Assembly (NCBI GenBank): GCA_963703655.1
Contig: CAVPFA010000003.1
Span: forward strand, 1,674,001 to 1,738,000
Reading direction: 5' to 3'
Length of the DNA stretch: 64,000 nt
From: CAVPFA01 sp963703655
GTDB lineage: Bacteria; Actinomycetota; Acidimicrobiia; Acidimicrobiales; Bog-793
Shown here: one piece after another, positions 17,856-26,986 of the stretch
Layout: the number at the start of each line of letters is the position of its first letter
How positions within the stretch are numbered: position 1 is the stretch's first letter
The notes under the pieces: model-generated
What the model saw: only the letters and a program-made list of their open reading frames with translations
Database searches by the model: none
Told to the model about the DNA's origin: nothing
Program-made: the position numbers and the translations under genes

Positions 17856-18338
17856 ATGCGAACCTGGTCGGACGAGGAGCTCCAGGAGCTGTTGGACAAG
17901 CAGGCGCTGAACGACCTACTCGTGCGGTACTGCCGGGGCGTGGACCGGCTCGACGAGGAGCTGATCCTGTCGTGCTACCACCCCGACGCCTACGACGATC
18001 ACGGCACCTTCAAAGGCTCGCCGCCTGAGTTGGTGGCGTGGTTGAAGCGCACCGGGCCGGCCGTCTCGTTCATGGAGCACAAGCTGTCCAACATCTACCT
18101 GGAGATCAGGGGCGATGTCGCCTTCGGGGAGTCCTACTCGGCCATGCACCTGCAGAAGGGGGACCTGTTCGCCCAGGGTTATGGCCGGTTCATCGATCGT
18201 TTCGAGCGCCGGGACGGCGACTGGAGGATCGCCCGCCGCCGGGTGACCCTCGAATGGGCCTCCCCCGAGCTCGGTTACGACACGGCCGACTTCGCCCCGA
18301 GCCGGCGTGACCGGTCGGATCCCTCCTACGAGCGATGA
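17856..18338 (+). CDS. SnoaL-like/NTF2-fold protein
   Basis: A 160-residue paralogue of the protein at 15,985. Shared blocks are QALNDLLVRYCRG, DDHGTFKGSP, EHKLSNIYLEI and GRFIDRFERRDGDWRIA. ATG 17856 is chosen because GGGAGG precedes it at 17841; a GTG at 17835 would add seven residues. It lies 39 bases after the CoA-transferase and just before an amidohydrolase on the same strand, so these form one unit. A dehydratase or isomerase role on a CoA or ring intermediate is possible but not shown. Confidence 0.82.
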   Translation: MRTWSDEELQELLDKQALNDLLVRYCRGVDRLDEELILSCYHPDAYDDHGTFKGSPPELVAWLKRTGPAVSFMEHKLSNIYLEIRGDVAFGESYSAMHLQKGDLFAQGYGRFIDRFERRDGDWRIARRRVTLEWASPELGYDTADFAPSRRDRSDPSYER

Positions 18339-18351
18339 GGAGCGTCACAAC

Positions 18352-19485
18352 GTGCGCCATTACGACCACATCTCGGCCGATTCACATCTCGAAGTGTCCC
18401 CGGACCTATGGCGGCCCTACGTCGACGCCGGCTTTCGCGACTGGGTGCCCAAGGTCGTCGAGCTCGACACGGGCGGCGATGCCTGGTTGATGGCCGGCTC
18501 CAATCAGCTGGTCCCGCTCGGGCTAAACCTGGCAGCGGGACGTGGCTGGGAGAACGTCAAACAACGCGGCCTCAGCTATGCGGACAAGCCACCGGGCTCG
18601 GGTGACGCCAGTCAACGCCTCGAAGAGCTCGACGAAGACGGCATCGACGCCGAGATCCTGTTCCCGGCCATCTCCGGGGCGCGCTCGTTGAGCGGCCCCA
18701 TTCCGAGCGAAGCGGCCGTCGCTATCGCGAGGGGCTACAACGACTGGCTCTCCACCGAGTTCTGTGCCGCGGACTACGACCGGCTCCTCGGCGCTGCCGT
18801 CGTGCCGGCGACGAGTGCCGAGGACGCGGCCGCCGAGCTCCGGCGCGTCTCGACGATGCCCGGGATCCGGACCGTTGTCATCCAGCAGTGGCCGAACGGC
18901 TCGGGTCGGCCCTCCCCCGAGGACGACGTTTTCTGGGGTGTCGCCGCCGAGACGGGCGTGACCTTGTCCGTCCACATCGGAATCTCGATGGACCGCGGCC
19001 CGGTCAAGAGAGCCTCTTCGAGCGGCGCCGTCCAGTCCGGACCGGTCAACGGCCTGCTCACGCGTACCGGCCACGACACCGCCTATTGCATGACACAGCT
19101 GATCAAGAACGGCGTTTTCGACCGATGGCCCGGTCTGCGCATCAACATGGCGGAGTCAGGGGCGGGCTGGGTTCCGTACTACGCCGAGCAGGCGGACACC
19201 AACTACCTGCGCCACCGGCACTGGGCGCACATCGATCTCGCCCATCCGCCGAGTCACTACGTGTTCCGCCACTTCCTGTTCGGCATCCAGGACGACTTCT
19301 TCGCGATCCGCGTCCGCGACTCGATCGGGGTCCGCAACATCATGTGGGCGACGGACTTTCCCCACGCGGCGAGCGACTGGCCGGCGTCGCTGGCCCTGGT
19401 GGAAAAGCTGATGGCCGACGTCGACGACGCCGACCGCCGGGCCATGGTGGCGGGCAACGCGGTCGAATTCTTCAAGCTTCAGTAG
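18352..19485 (+). CDS. amidohydrolase_2 family metal-dependent hydrolase
   Basis: A 377-residue amidohydrolase_2 enzyme. The metal motif SADSH is near residues 7-11, a His occurs in LSVHIGIS, the ESGAGWVPYY block follows, and ATDFPH near residue 340 holds the late Asp. GTG 18352 follows GAGGAG at 18336-18341; an earlier GTG at 18307 would overlap the SnoaL-like gene more deeply. The 3' end overlaps the acyl-CoA dehydrogenase of the opposite strand by 14 bases. It is the fourth of five such enzymes in the island. Confidence 0.88.
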   Translation: MRHYDHISADSHLEVSPDLWRPYVDAGFRDWVPKVVELDTGGDAWLMAGSNQLVPLGLNLAAGRGWENVKQRGLSYADKPPGSGDASQRLEELDEDGIDAEILFPAISGARSLSGPIPSEAAVAIARGYNDWLSTEFCAADYDRLLGAAVVPATSAEDAAAELRRVSTMPGIRTVVIQQWPNGSGRPSPEDDVFWGVAAETGVTLSVHIGISMDRGPVKRASSSGAVQSGPVNGLLTRTGHDTAYCMTQLIKNGVFDRWPGLRINMAESGAGWVPYYAEQADTNYLRHRHWAHIDLAHPPSHYVFRHFLFGIQDDFFAIRVRDSIGVRNIMWATDFPHAASDWPASLALVEKLMADVDDADRRAMVAGNAVEFFKLQ

Positions 19486-20374
19486 CGCCCAGCCATCTCG
19501 CTTCGGTCACCAGCACGGGGAGCCGCATCGTCCACAAGTGCAGGTCGTAGTCGGTCGTGAACCCGATGGCGCCAGTGAGCTGGTGGCACTCGGCGAGCAC
19601 CCGGGACGCCGCCGTGAGGCCGTAGGTGATCGCGTTCGCGGCGGCGCCGTCGGGTGCCCCCAGCCAGGCGGCCTCCAGCGCCAACCAGTGCGCCCCCTCC
19701 ACGAGGGTCTTGGTCTCCGCCAAGCGGTGCTGAACTGCCTGGAACGATCCGATCGGCCGTCCGAACTGCCGCCTGTCGGTGACGTGACGGACGGTCAGGT
19801 TCAGCGCCGCCCTCATCGTTCCGGCCATCTCGACGGCAAGGGCCACTCGCCACCAGGCCCGCAGGCGGTCGGCCGAGCCGGGCCCGTGGGTTGAGCCGAC
19901 CGTAGGCGGGCTGGCAACCAGCCCGAGCGGGTAGCCGAATCGGGAGGAGACGTGTTCGTACGTGCCGGGGGTCACCTGCACACTCAGCGCTTCCCGGGCC
20001 CCGCACACGAGCATCGTCCTAGCCTCGGCGGCGTAGCGCACCGGCCCGCGGTGTTCGGTCGTGGTGAGCGCGATCGGCCCCGGAGGTATGCCACCGGTCA
20101 ATTCTGCGGCGACCAACGCAGCCGTCCCGAAGGCCACAACTCCCAGCTGCTCCGCCACGGCCTCGGTGATCAACGCCGCCTCGAGCGGACCGGCTCCGGG
20201 CTCGAAGGCGATCGCCGTGAACTCGGCCTCGTCGAGAGCGGCGTCGAGCTCGGAGTCGTAGGCGGGCTCGTCGCCCCCGAGCGCCCGCATCCGTTCCGGC
20301 CCGGCGTGGCACGCGAGCAGCGTACCCACCGCCTCGGCGAGGGCCGCCTGGTCGTCGGTGAGGGCAAAGCGCAC
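19472..20374 (-). CDS. acyl-CoA dehydrogenase, short form
   Basis: A 300-residue acyl-CoA dehydrogenase family protein, shorter than the usual 380. It retains the C-terminal helical domain signature DRRQFGRPIGSFQAVQHRLAE near residue 200 and TGAIGFT near residue 275. The middle beta domain is reduced. It starts at GTG 20374, two bases after the stop of the upstream dehydrogenase. The likely arrangement is a heteromeric complex with that neighbour. Confidence 0.85.
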   Translation of the reverse strand: MRFALTDDQAALAEAVGTLLACHAGPERMRALGGDEPAYDSELDAALDEAEFTAIAFEPGAGPLEAALITEAVAEQLGVVAFGTAALVAAELTGGIPPGPIALTTTEHRGPVRYAAEARTMLVCGAREALSVQVTPGTYEHVSSRFGYPLGLVASPPTVGSTHGPGSADRLRAWWRVALAVEMAGTMRAALNLTVRHVTDRRQFGRPIGSFQAVQHRLAETKTLVEGAHWLALEAAWLGAPDGAAANAITYGLTAASRVLAECHQLTGAIGFTTDYDLHLWTMRLPVLVTEARWLGATEA

Positions 20375-20376
20375 GG

Positions 20377-21519
20377 TCAGGCCTTCGGGAGCTCGAGCGC
20401 GAGCCGTGCGATCAGGTTCAGCTGCGTCTCGTAGGAGCCGCCCGCGAGGCCGGCCGCCATCGACTTGCGCAGCTGCTCGCTGGCGAGCGAGCCAGTCACG
20501 AGACCGTCGGCGCCCAGCAGGTCGACGACGACGCGTGCCACGGCGCGTTCGGCCTGCACCATGGCGGCTCTGGCGAGATACACCTTCGGGCCCGGTCTCT
20601 CGTTCTTGGCTCGCTCGTCGATGACCTGGTACACGAGAATCCGGGCGGCCGCGCAGGCCGCCCTCGCCTGAGCGACCTCCTCGCGCAGCTCAACCGGAAC
20701 GGGCCGGTCGTGGGCCGCCAACCACTCGAGTGCCTCGTCGAGTATCCGCGCCGCCCGCACGTAGCGAGGGGCGCCGACACGCTCATACGCCAACGCCTCT
20801 CGCACGACGTCCCAGCCACCGTTCTCGGGCCCCAGGCGACTCGAGACCGGTACGCGCATGTCGGTGAAGAAGAGCTCGTGGAAAGAGTGCTCGCCGACAA
20901 TCGAGTGCACCGGTCGGATCTCGAAGCCGGGCGTGGCGGTAGGCACCAGCAGGACCGAGATAGCCCGATTGCGATCGGCGACCGGGCCCGTTCGGACGAG
21001 CAGATAGCAGAATTCCGCCGAGGACGCGTACGAGGTCCAGATCTTCTGGCCGTTCACTACGTACTCGTCGCCATCGCGCTCGGCCCGGGTGCGCAGAGAC
21101 CCCAGGTCGGACCCGGCCTCCGGCTCGGAGAAACCCTGGCACCAGATGACATCACCCCGCACGATGCGGGCGAGGTGCTCGCGCTTTTGTTGCGGGGTGC
21201 CGTGGGCCAGGATCGAAGGCCCGATCCAGTTCACGTTCATGTACTGCGGGCCACGCGGTTCCCCGATCGACCACATTTCTTCGCCGAGGACTATGTGCTG
21301 CCAGGGGGTCGCCCCCCTTCCGCCATGGGTCTCGGGCCAGTGCGGGGTCAGCCAGCCCCGTTCCCCGAGCCGAGATGCGAACCCGATCGAGAAGGCGACG
21401 TTCTCCGGGGTACCCAGTTGTCGCTCGCGCCCGTTCCAGTGGTTCCCCAGCTCGGCCTGCAGGAACGAGCGAAGCTGCTCGCGGAATCCGACGTCCTCGT
21501 CTGACCAGCCGAAGTCCAC
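20377..21519 (-). CDS. acyl-CoA dehydrogenase
   Basis: A full-length acyl-CoA dehydrogenase of 380 residues. It opens with MDFGWSDEDVGFREQLRSFL. It contains CQGFSEPEAGSDLGSLRTRA and VNGQKIWTSYA, the flavin-contact blocks, and ends with GGSYETQLNLIARLALELP. Near the end, SYETQ replaces the more common TSEI-like loop. GTG 21519 starts 12 bases after the RidA-like stop. It belongs to a five-gene leftward unit from 24,425: ligase, CoA-transferase, RidA, dehydrogenase, dehydrogenase. Confidence 0.88.
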   Translation of the reverse strand: MDFGWSDEDVGFREQLRSFLQAELGNHWNGRERQLGTPENVAFSIGFASRLGERGWLTPHWPETHGGRGATPWQHIVLGEEMWSIGEPRGPQYMNVNWIGPSILAHGTPQQKREHLARIVRGDVIWCQGFSEPEAGSDLGSLRTRAERDGDEYVVNGQKIWTSYASSAEFCYLLVRTGPVADRNRAISVLLVPTATPGFEIRPVHSIVGEHSFHELFFTDMRVPVSSRLGPENGGWDVVREALAYERVGAPRYVRAARILDEALEWLAAHDRPVPVELREEVAQARAACAAARILVYQVIDERAKNERPGPKVYLARAAMVQAERAVARVVVDLLGADGLVTGSLASEQLRKSMAAGLAGGSYETQLNLIARLALELPKA

Positions 21520-21531
21520 CGGTGCTCGCCT

Positions 21532-22005
21532 TCAGCCCCGGAGACGTACGACGGTGTCGAGCTCGACGCTGGCTCCCCCGGGCAGCGCCGCGACCCCGAC
21601 GGTGGTCCTGGCGGACAGCTTCTCGCTCCCCCAGAGGTCGACGATGACCTGGGAGGCGCCGTCGAGGATCTTGGGAAGCTCCTTGAAGCCGGGCGCCGCG
21701 CGGACGAAGCCGGTCACCTTCAGAAACCTCTCGATCCGATCGAGATCGCCGAGCGCACCTCGCAGGTTGGCAAGCGTGCTCACGAACGCCCCGCGGGCCG
21801 AGGCTTGGCCATCCTCGATGGACAGCTCCTCACCGACGAGTCCGGGGTAGGCCAGCGAGAGGGGCGGCCCCAAGTCGACGGCGACGATCCCGGAGGTGTA
21901 GGCGACGTTGCCGTCGATCACGACCGAGGCGTACAGGCCACCTGATGGGAGTGGCTCCGGGATCTTGATCCCCAAGGTTGCGATCCGATTCTCGATTTCG
22001 CTCAA
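21532..22005 (-). CDS. RidA/YjgF-family protein
   Basis: A 157-residue RidA-superfamily protein, paralogous to the one at 5,624. Both share IEDGQASARGAF-type and GDLDRIERFLK-type blocks, and both end with a VxLDxxxRLR pattern. TTG 22005 is chosen: it overlaps the TGA of the CoA-transferase (TTGA), and GAGGAG lies about 9 bases upstream. Classical RidA removes reactive imines; here it could act on an amine- or enamine-derived intermediate. This is inference. Confidence 0.82.
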   Translation of the reverse strand: MSEIENRIATLGIKIPEPLPSGGLYASVVIDGNVAYTSGIVAVDLGPPLSLAYPGLVGEELSIEDGQASARGAFVSTLANLRGALGDLDRIERFLKVTGFVRAAPGFKELPKILDGASQVIVDLWGSEKLSARTTVGVAALPGGASVELDTVVRLRG

Positions 22006-23157
22006 GGCGTGTCTCCTCTCTCTTGTCCCAGCCATTCGTCGAAGACCTCCGCGGTGTGCTGGCCGAGCTCAGGCGGCGGCCGGGCCTCTTCACCGGGTCG
22101 CTCGTCGAGATCGTGCCAGCGGAGCGGGCTGGCCACCGTGGGAATCTCCTCGCCGTCGCCCTGGCGAACCATCCGCCGGGCCTTGAAGTGCGGGTGCTGG
22201 AGAACCTCGGCGAGGGTGAGCACGGCGCTCCCGGGGATGTCCCACTCGGCAAAGTGCTTCTGCCATTCGCCGGCGCTGCGCTCGGCGAAGATCGCCTCGA
22301 GCTCCTGGCGGAGAGCTGGATCCGAGCCGAAATCGACGTCGGTTCCGCTCCAACGCTCGGCCAGGTCCGGTCGACCCACACCGTGGCAGAACGAGTCCCA
22401 GAAATTTGCGCTCGATGGCGCAGAAGAGCACGAGCTTGTTGTCGGCGGTCTCGTAGACGTCGTAGAGCGGTCGCGGGTCGCGGGGATCGAGGGAGACGCC
22501 GGCGGCGAGGAAGCTCGCGACCGGCAGCCGCTGAATCTCGAAGGCTCCGTCCCAGCAGGAGGCGTCGATCCAGACCCCCTGGCCGGTGTTCTTGGCCGCG
22601 AAGACCGCCGCCGCGATGCCGAGCGCGGCGTTGGCGGCTCCCAGCTCGACCCCGAGCGAGAAGCCGAGCACGACGAAGCGCTTCCGTCCCTTCCAGTCGG
22701 AGAGGATGAGATCGCCCGCCAGGGCGTCCATGTTCATCCCGTGGGAGGGTGCCGGCGCCATCGGGCCCGTCTGTCCGAACCCCGAGACGGAGCAGACGAC
22801 CAGTCGCGGATAGCGCTCCCGTAGGGCGGCGAAGTCGATCCCCATCCCGGCGAACCGACCGGGCCGTGCGCTCTCGACGAGCACGTCAGTGACCGCGACG
22901 AGCCGGAGGAGCTGGTCCACTCCCTCGCGCTGCTTCAGGTTGAGCTCGACGCTCCGCTTTCCCCGATCGAGCACGAGATGGAGGATCCCCTTGCCGTCGA
23001 CGAGAGGGGGAATGGTTCGCAGGTAGTCGCCGCGCCCGGGTTCCTCGATCTTCACGACATCGGCTCCGAGGTCCGCCAGCTTCTGGGTCGTGAGCGCACC
23101 CGGATAAAGGCGCGAGATGTCGAGCACCCTGATTCCCGCTAGCGGCCGGTAGCTCAC
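22002..23157 (-). CDS. CaiB/BaiF family CoA-transferase, frameshifted
   Basis: A class III CoA-transferase of about 384 residues. It opens with LAGIRVLDISRLYPG and has KLADLGADVVKIEEPGRGDY. The frame breaks at 22402-22407 (AAATTT): the first frame reads IERKFLGLVLP, and the next reads as a normal GRPDLAERWSG continuation. Removing one T gives KFWDSFCHGVGRPDL, matching the paralogue at 16,587. GTG 23157 overlaps the TGA of the upstream ligase. The shift is probably a sequence error. Confidence 0.83.
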
Positions 23158-24425
23158 GACAGGCGCCGCGGCTTGAAAGTGGCGCGGGGCAACGTCCCGA
23201 CGGCGATGGCGTCGATCTCCACGCGAACTCCGAGGCTTTCGATGAGCGCGGCGGTCAGCCCTTGGGCGTCGGCGGTCTCGACCCGAAGCCGTAGGGCGTC
23301 GCTGTCGCCGTCTCGCACGATGTGGAACTCGGGACCGCCGGCCTCGTCGAGAGCGAGCTGGACGTCGATCGGGAGCAACGCCCTGCCGTCGACGGTGACG
23401 ACGTCAGCCGAGCGCCCGAGAAGCGTGTAGCGCGATCCCGCCTCACCGCAGGGGCAGGGTTCGGTGTGTTCCACGACCACGTCCTCGAGGTCATAGCGCA
23501 AGAACGTCGCATCGATGTCGAACGCCGTCACGACGAGAGTCCCGCGCTCGCCCGGAGCGACCTCCATGCCCGTGTCGCTGTCGCAAACCTGGATGAGGAA
23601 GTGGTCCGGCGGACAGTGAAGACCGGTGTGGAAGCGGCAGTCGCTCGTCGCGAAACCCGGGATCTCCGACGCACCGCCGATGTTGTGCAACCTGACCCGG
23701 TAGGCCGACTCGACACGCTGCCGGGGGCCTTCGAACTGACAACTTGCCTCGAGGAAGGCGAGGATGCCGTCCGCCATGAGGGCGGGGAGATCGACACCGA
23801 TCTCCTGGGCCGCGCTCTCGTAGGTCTGGAGCTGGGAACCGGTCATCATGAAACCGTTCGGTCGGAGCAGCTCCCACAGGCGCACATGATCGGCGGCCAC
23901 CTGAGGCGTGAACGGTGGGCCGACCGGAATCTCGAGGACGCCGAGATCGAGATACTGCCGCCCGGCGCTCACGCCGGTCGGGTAGATCCCCTGAGGCCAG
24001 CTGTGGGTCCAACGGCCCCCTCGTCTCATCCCGTGGCGCCACAAGGTGCGCCTCGCCGTCTCGATGTGTACCCCGAGGTCGTGTGGCGAGTAGAAGAACA
24101 GGGTCGGCCTACCGGTCGTGCCGCTGGAGGACCCGATCCGCACCGCTTGGTCGAGGGTCACCGACCGGTAGGAGCCGAAAGGTGGATGAAGGTCCTCGTC
24201 CGAGCGGAGCTCCGCCTTGTTGGTTCGGGGGATGTCGCCGAGCGGCGGGACCGCACCCGGCGAAAGTCCGGCATCTTCGAACTTGCGCCTGTAGAAAGCG
24301 ATGGGCTGTTCCCACACCCGGTCCCATGCCTCCTGGACACCCTTGGCGGCACGGGCGGCCACATCAGGACCGGCACGGCCCTGTTCGCCTGGATCCCAGA
24401 GTTCACGCTCGTTGTCTGTCGTCAC
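23154..24425 (-). CDS. PaaK-like phenylacetate-CoA ligase family protein
   Basis: A 423-residue adenylate-forming enzyme of the phenylacetate-CoA ligase family. The phosphate loop reads GSSSGTTGRPTLFFY near residue 98. NIGGASEIPGF and a short Cys block CPCGEAGSRYTLLGR follow in the C-terminal half, and the end is PRATFKPRRLS. It would adenylate a carboxylate for CoA transfer. GTG 24425 follows GGAGG. A clear paralogue lies at 38,188. It is the first gene of a leftward five-gene unit controlled from the gap holding motif copy 9. Confidence 0.86.
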   Translation of the reverse strand: MTTDNERELWDPGEQGRAGPDVAARAAKGVQEAWDRVWEQPIAFYRRKFEDAGLSPGAVPPLGDIPRTNKAELRSDEDLHPPFGSYRSVTLDQAVRIGSSSGTTGRPTLFFYSPHDLGVHIETARRTLWRHGMRRGGRWTHSWPQGIYPTGVSAGRQYLDLGVLEIPVGPPFTPQVAADHVRLWELLRPNGFMMTGSQLQTYESAAQEIGVDLPALMADGILAFLEASCQFEGPRQRVESAYRVRLHNIGGASEIPGFATSDCRFHTGLHCPPDHFLIQVCDSDTGMEVAPGERGTLVVTAFDIDATFLRYDLEDVVVEHTEPCPCGEAGSRYTLLGRSADVVTVDGRALLPIDVQLALDEAGGPEFHIVRDGDSDALRLRVETADAQGLTAALIESLGVRVEIDAIAVGTLPRATFKPRRLS

Positions 24426-24455
24426 GCGACCTCCGAACCCGATGTTGGCGCTTCA

Positions 24456-24469
24456 TAATACAGTATGCT
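24456..24469. promoter_or_regulatory. regulon motif copy 9 (TAATACAGTATGCT)
   Basis: Motif in a 71-base divergent gap, 30 bases from the PaaK-like gene and 27 bases from the dehydrogenase at 24497. It closely resembles copy 8, including an upstream CGAACCCGATG block. Confidence 0.6.
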
Positions 24470-24496
24470 GATCTAGCCGTCTCGGAGGCAGGCCTG

Positions 24497-25451
24497 ATGG
24501 ACGAGCTCACGTTGCAGGTGGCTGATGAGGTCGGGGCGACCTTCCGCGAAGGCCTGGCGGCTCGAGCGGAGGCTCGCCACCTCCCGGTCCGCCTGGGAGC
24601 GATCGGAGACGGACCTGCGGACGCGATCGTCGTTGGCATCGTCGAGCGCGCCTCAAGACGTCCGTACCGGACTGCAGTCGGGGGTGCGCTGGATCCAGTC
24701 GCTCGCCACGGGGGTCGACAGCCTGCTCATTCCCGAACTGCTCGCCAGCCAGGTCGTGCTGACCAACTCGTCGGGCGCCTCGGCCGGGCCCGTCGCCGAG
24801 TTCGCGATGGCGAGAATCCTCGAGCACGCCAAGCGACTGGAGCAGGTGCGCCAGCAACAGCGCGAGAGAAGTTGGGTGCGATTCTTCCAGGACGGTCTAG
24901 AGGGCGCGACACTGACGACGGTAGGACTCGGCCCGATCGGCCGGCGAGTGGCCGAGATTGCAAGGTCGTTCGGGATGCACACCATCGCCGTTCGCCGGAG
25001 ACCCGAGGCAGGACCGGGACCGTGCCATGAGGTCGTCGGCCCCGGGCAGCTGATTGACGCCATGGCCCGCAGCGATCACGTCGTACTCGCCGCGGCAGTG
25101 ACGCCGGAGACACGCCAGGTGCTGGGGGCGCCCGAGCTGGCTGCGGCCAAGGCCGGCTGCTTCATCGTCAATGTCGGGCGGGCCGAGCTCGTTGACCACG
25201 ACGCCCTGGTCGAGTCTGCCGCCGCGGGACGCATCTGTGCCGCGCTGGACGTCTTCCCCGTCGAGCCGCTTCCCGACAACTCTCCGTTGTGGGACACACC
25301 CGGCATCGTGATCTCACCGCACATCGCGGTCTGGACCCCTCGGATCGTGGAGGTGCTGGCGGAGTTGACCGCTGTGAACCTGGACAACTTTGCGCACGGG
25401 CGTCCCCTCGTCAACGTCGTCGACAAGCGGCGCGGTTACGTGGTCAGCTGA
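24497..25451 (+). CDS. D-2-hydroxyacid dehydrogenase, frameshifted
   Basis: An NAD-dependent 2-hydroxyacid dehydrogenase of about 317 residues. The Rossmann motif GLGPIGRRVAEIA is present. The catalytic triad is visible as Arg in NVGRAELVDHDAL, Glu in DVFPVEPLP, and His in ISPHIAVWTP. ATG 24497 follows GGAGG. The N-terminus reads MDELTLQVADEVG in one frame and the rest in another. The break is near 24645-24652 in a GCGCGC run; dropping one base joins VGIVE to APQDVRTGLQ. It probably interconverts a 2-oxo acid and a 2-hydroxy acid in the pathway. Confidence 0.83.
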
Positions 25452-25538
25452 CCGCGACGACATCCTCCCAGCTACGGGCCGTGTCCCTGCGCGCCGGCGG
25501 CGACCGTTGCTTGACAGGGATCCGAAATGTTGGGAGGC

Positions 25539-25552
25539 TAGAAGAGGATACG
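25539..25552. promoter_or_regulatory. regulon motif copy 10 (TAGAAGAGGATACG) with upstream TTGACA
   Basis: Motif with TTGACA at 25511-25516, the same layout as copy 3. It lies in the 273-base gap 25452-25724, about 170 bases before the amidohydrolase start. It is the only control site visible ahead of the six-gene transporter operon. Confidence 0.58.
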
Positions 25553-25724
25553 GAATTATTCGAACTGTATGGACAGGTCGCAGGGTTTCAAGATGCAACG
25601 CTTCCGAGTACGAGCAAACGGTCCCGGCGTTCGTTAGCTCTGCCGAGTGGGTCTCCGAGGTCTGGAACGGCTTGTCGGAGAGCCGGAGCCCAAGCGCCCG
25701 CGGTGGAGCGAGGAGCGGACTTCC

Positions 25725-26919
25725 ATGAAGAACGGGTATCGCATCGTCGACACCGACACCCACGTCATACCGGCGATGGAGCTCTTGAAGGAGCACGGGA
25801 GCGCCGAACTGACCCGACGCTGGGACGAGCTCGGCCCGTACCTGCAGCTGAACAAGAGCCCCAGGCCCGATGTCGGAGACTGGGACCATCCCTCGTACAA
25901 CCTCGTCGTGGCCCCTTACCAGTACTCACGGCCCCTCGGCCAGAAGAGCGAGGGCGAAGCCGGAACCATCCAGACAGGTGAGACAGCCAAGAACCCTCTC
26001 GGGGCTGCGGTCTCCAAGCAGATGAAGGTGGCCCCGGAGGCCGGTGTCATGCACGACAACGCCGAGGGCAGGCTGCGGGCGATGGACCTCGAGGGCACCG
26101 ACATGCACCTCATCATCCCCGGGACGTTCGGTATGGCGAGCACGGCCATCGACAAGTCGCTGTCGGTGGAACTGCTCGCCGCCTACAACCGCTACGCCGT
26201 CGACTACGCCTCCGCGGATCCGGATCGACTCAAACCCTCGATCCAGGTCCACGGTGCGGACCCGACCTGGTCGGCCGAGGAGATCAAGCGGTACGGCGAC
26301 GAGCGCTGCGTGGCGGCGGTGACGGTGGTGCTGCCCCAGGATCTACCCGTCGACGACCCCGACCTGCACCCGAATTTGGCGGGCCATGTCCGACGCCGAC
26401 CTGCCTCTTCTCCATCACTCCTTCTTCTACGAGCCGCCATATTTCCCCGGCTACCGGGACATGTGGGACAACGTCGTGGTCGCCCGCGCGGCGGCGCACC
26501 CGTGGGGCGCGCAACGCCTTGTCGCCTACCTGATCCTGTCCGGCCTTTTCGACGAGTATCCCAGCCTCCGGATCGGCTTTGCCGAGGTCGGGGCGGGCTG
26601 GCTCCCGTTCTGGCTCTACCGGCTCCGGGGCCAGGTGGACTACATGCGCAAGGTCGTGCCGAACATGAAGCGGGATCCCCTCGACTACGCCGCCGACGGG
26701 CAGGTCTACATCGGGCTCGAGTTCTACGAGGACGAGAAGCTCGCCCAGTCGATCATCGACGTCCTGGGGGAGGACGTGCTCATGTGGCAGTCGGACTTTC
26801 CGCACCCGCAGTGCGACTGGCCGGATTCTCCCGACAAGGCGCTCTCCTTCTCCTTGCCGGATTCAGCAAAGCGCAAGCTCATGGCTGAGAATGCAGAGCG
26901 CTATCTGCGAATTCTTTGA
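25725..26919 (+). CDS. amidohydrolase_2 family hydrolase, frameshifted
   Basis: A metal-dependent hydrolase of about 397 residues, paralogous to the one at 11,804. It starts MKNGYRIVDTDTH, with the metal motif DTDTH near residue 9, then shows HHSFFYEPPYFPGYRD and QSDFPHPQ. The frame shifts at 26371-26377 (CGAATTTGG): without one A the join reads DLHPIWRAMSDADLP, as in the paralogue. ATG 25725 follows GAGGAG. It heads the operon with the transporter genes, which suggests it acts early on the imported compound. Confidence 0.85.
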
Positions 26920-26986
26920 TGCGCGAGGAGAGCGTGGCGAGACCCGGGGCGCACTGCGCCGGTGAAAAGCACGTGTGGGGGCGTCC

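Noticed and set aside
23322..24458. Open frame on the plus strand across the PaaK-like ligase
   Set aside because: The ligase on the minus strand has conserved motifs and a ribosome site; this frame has none.
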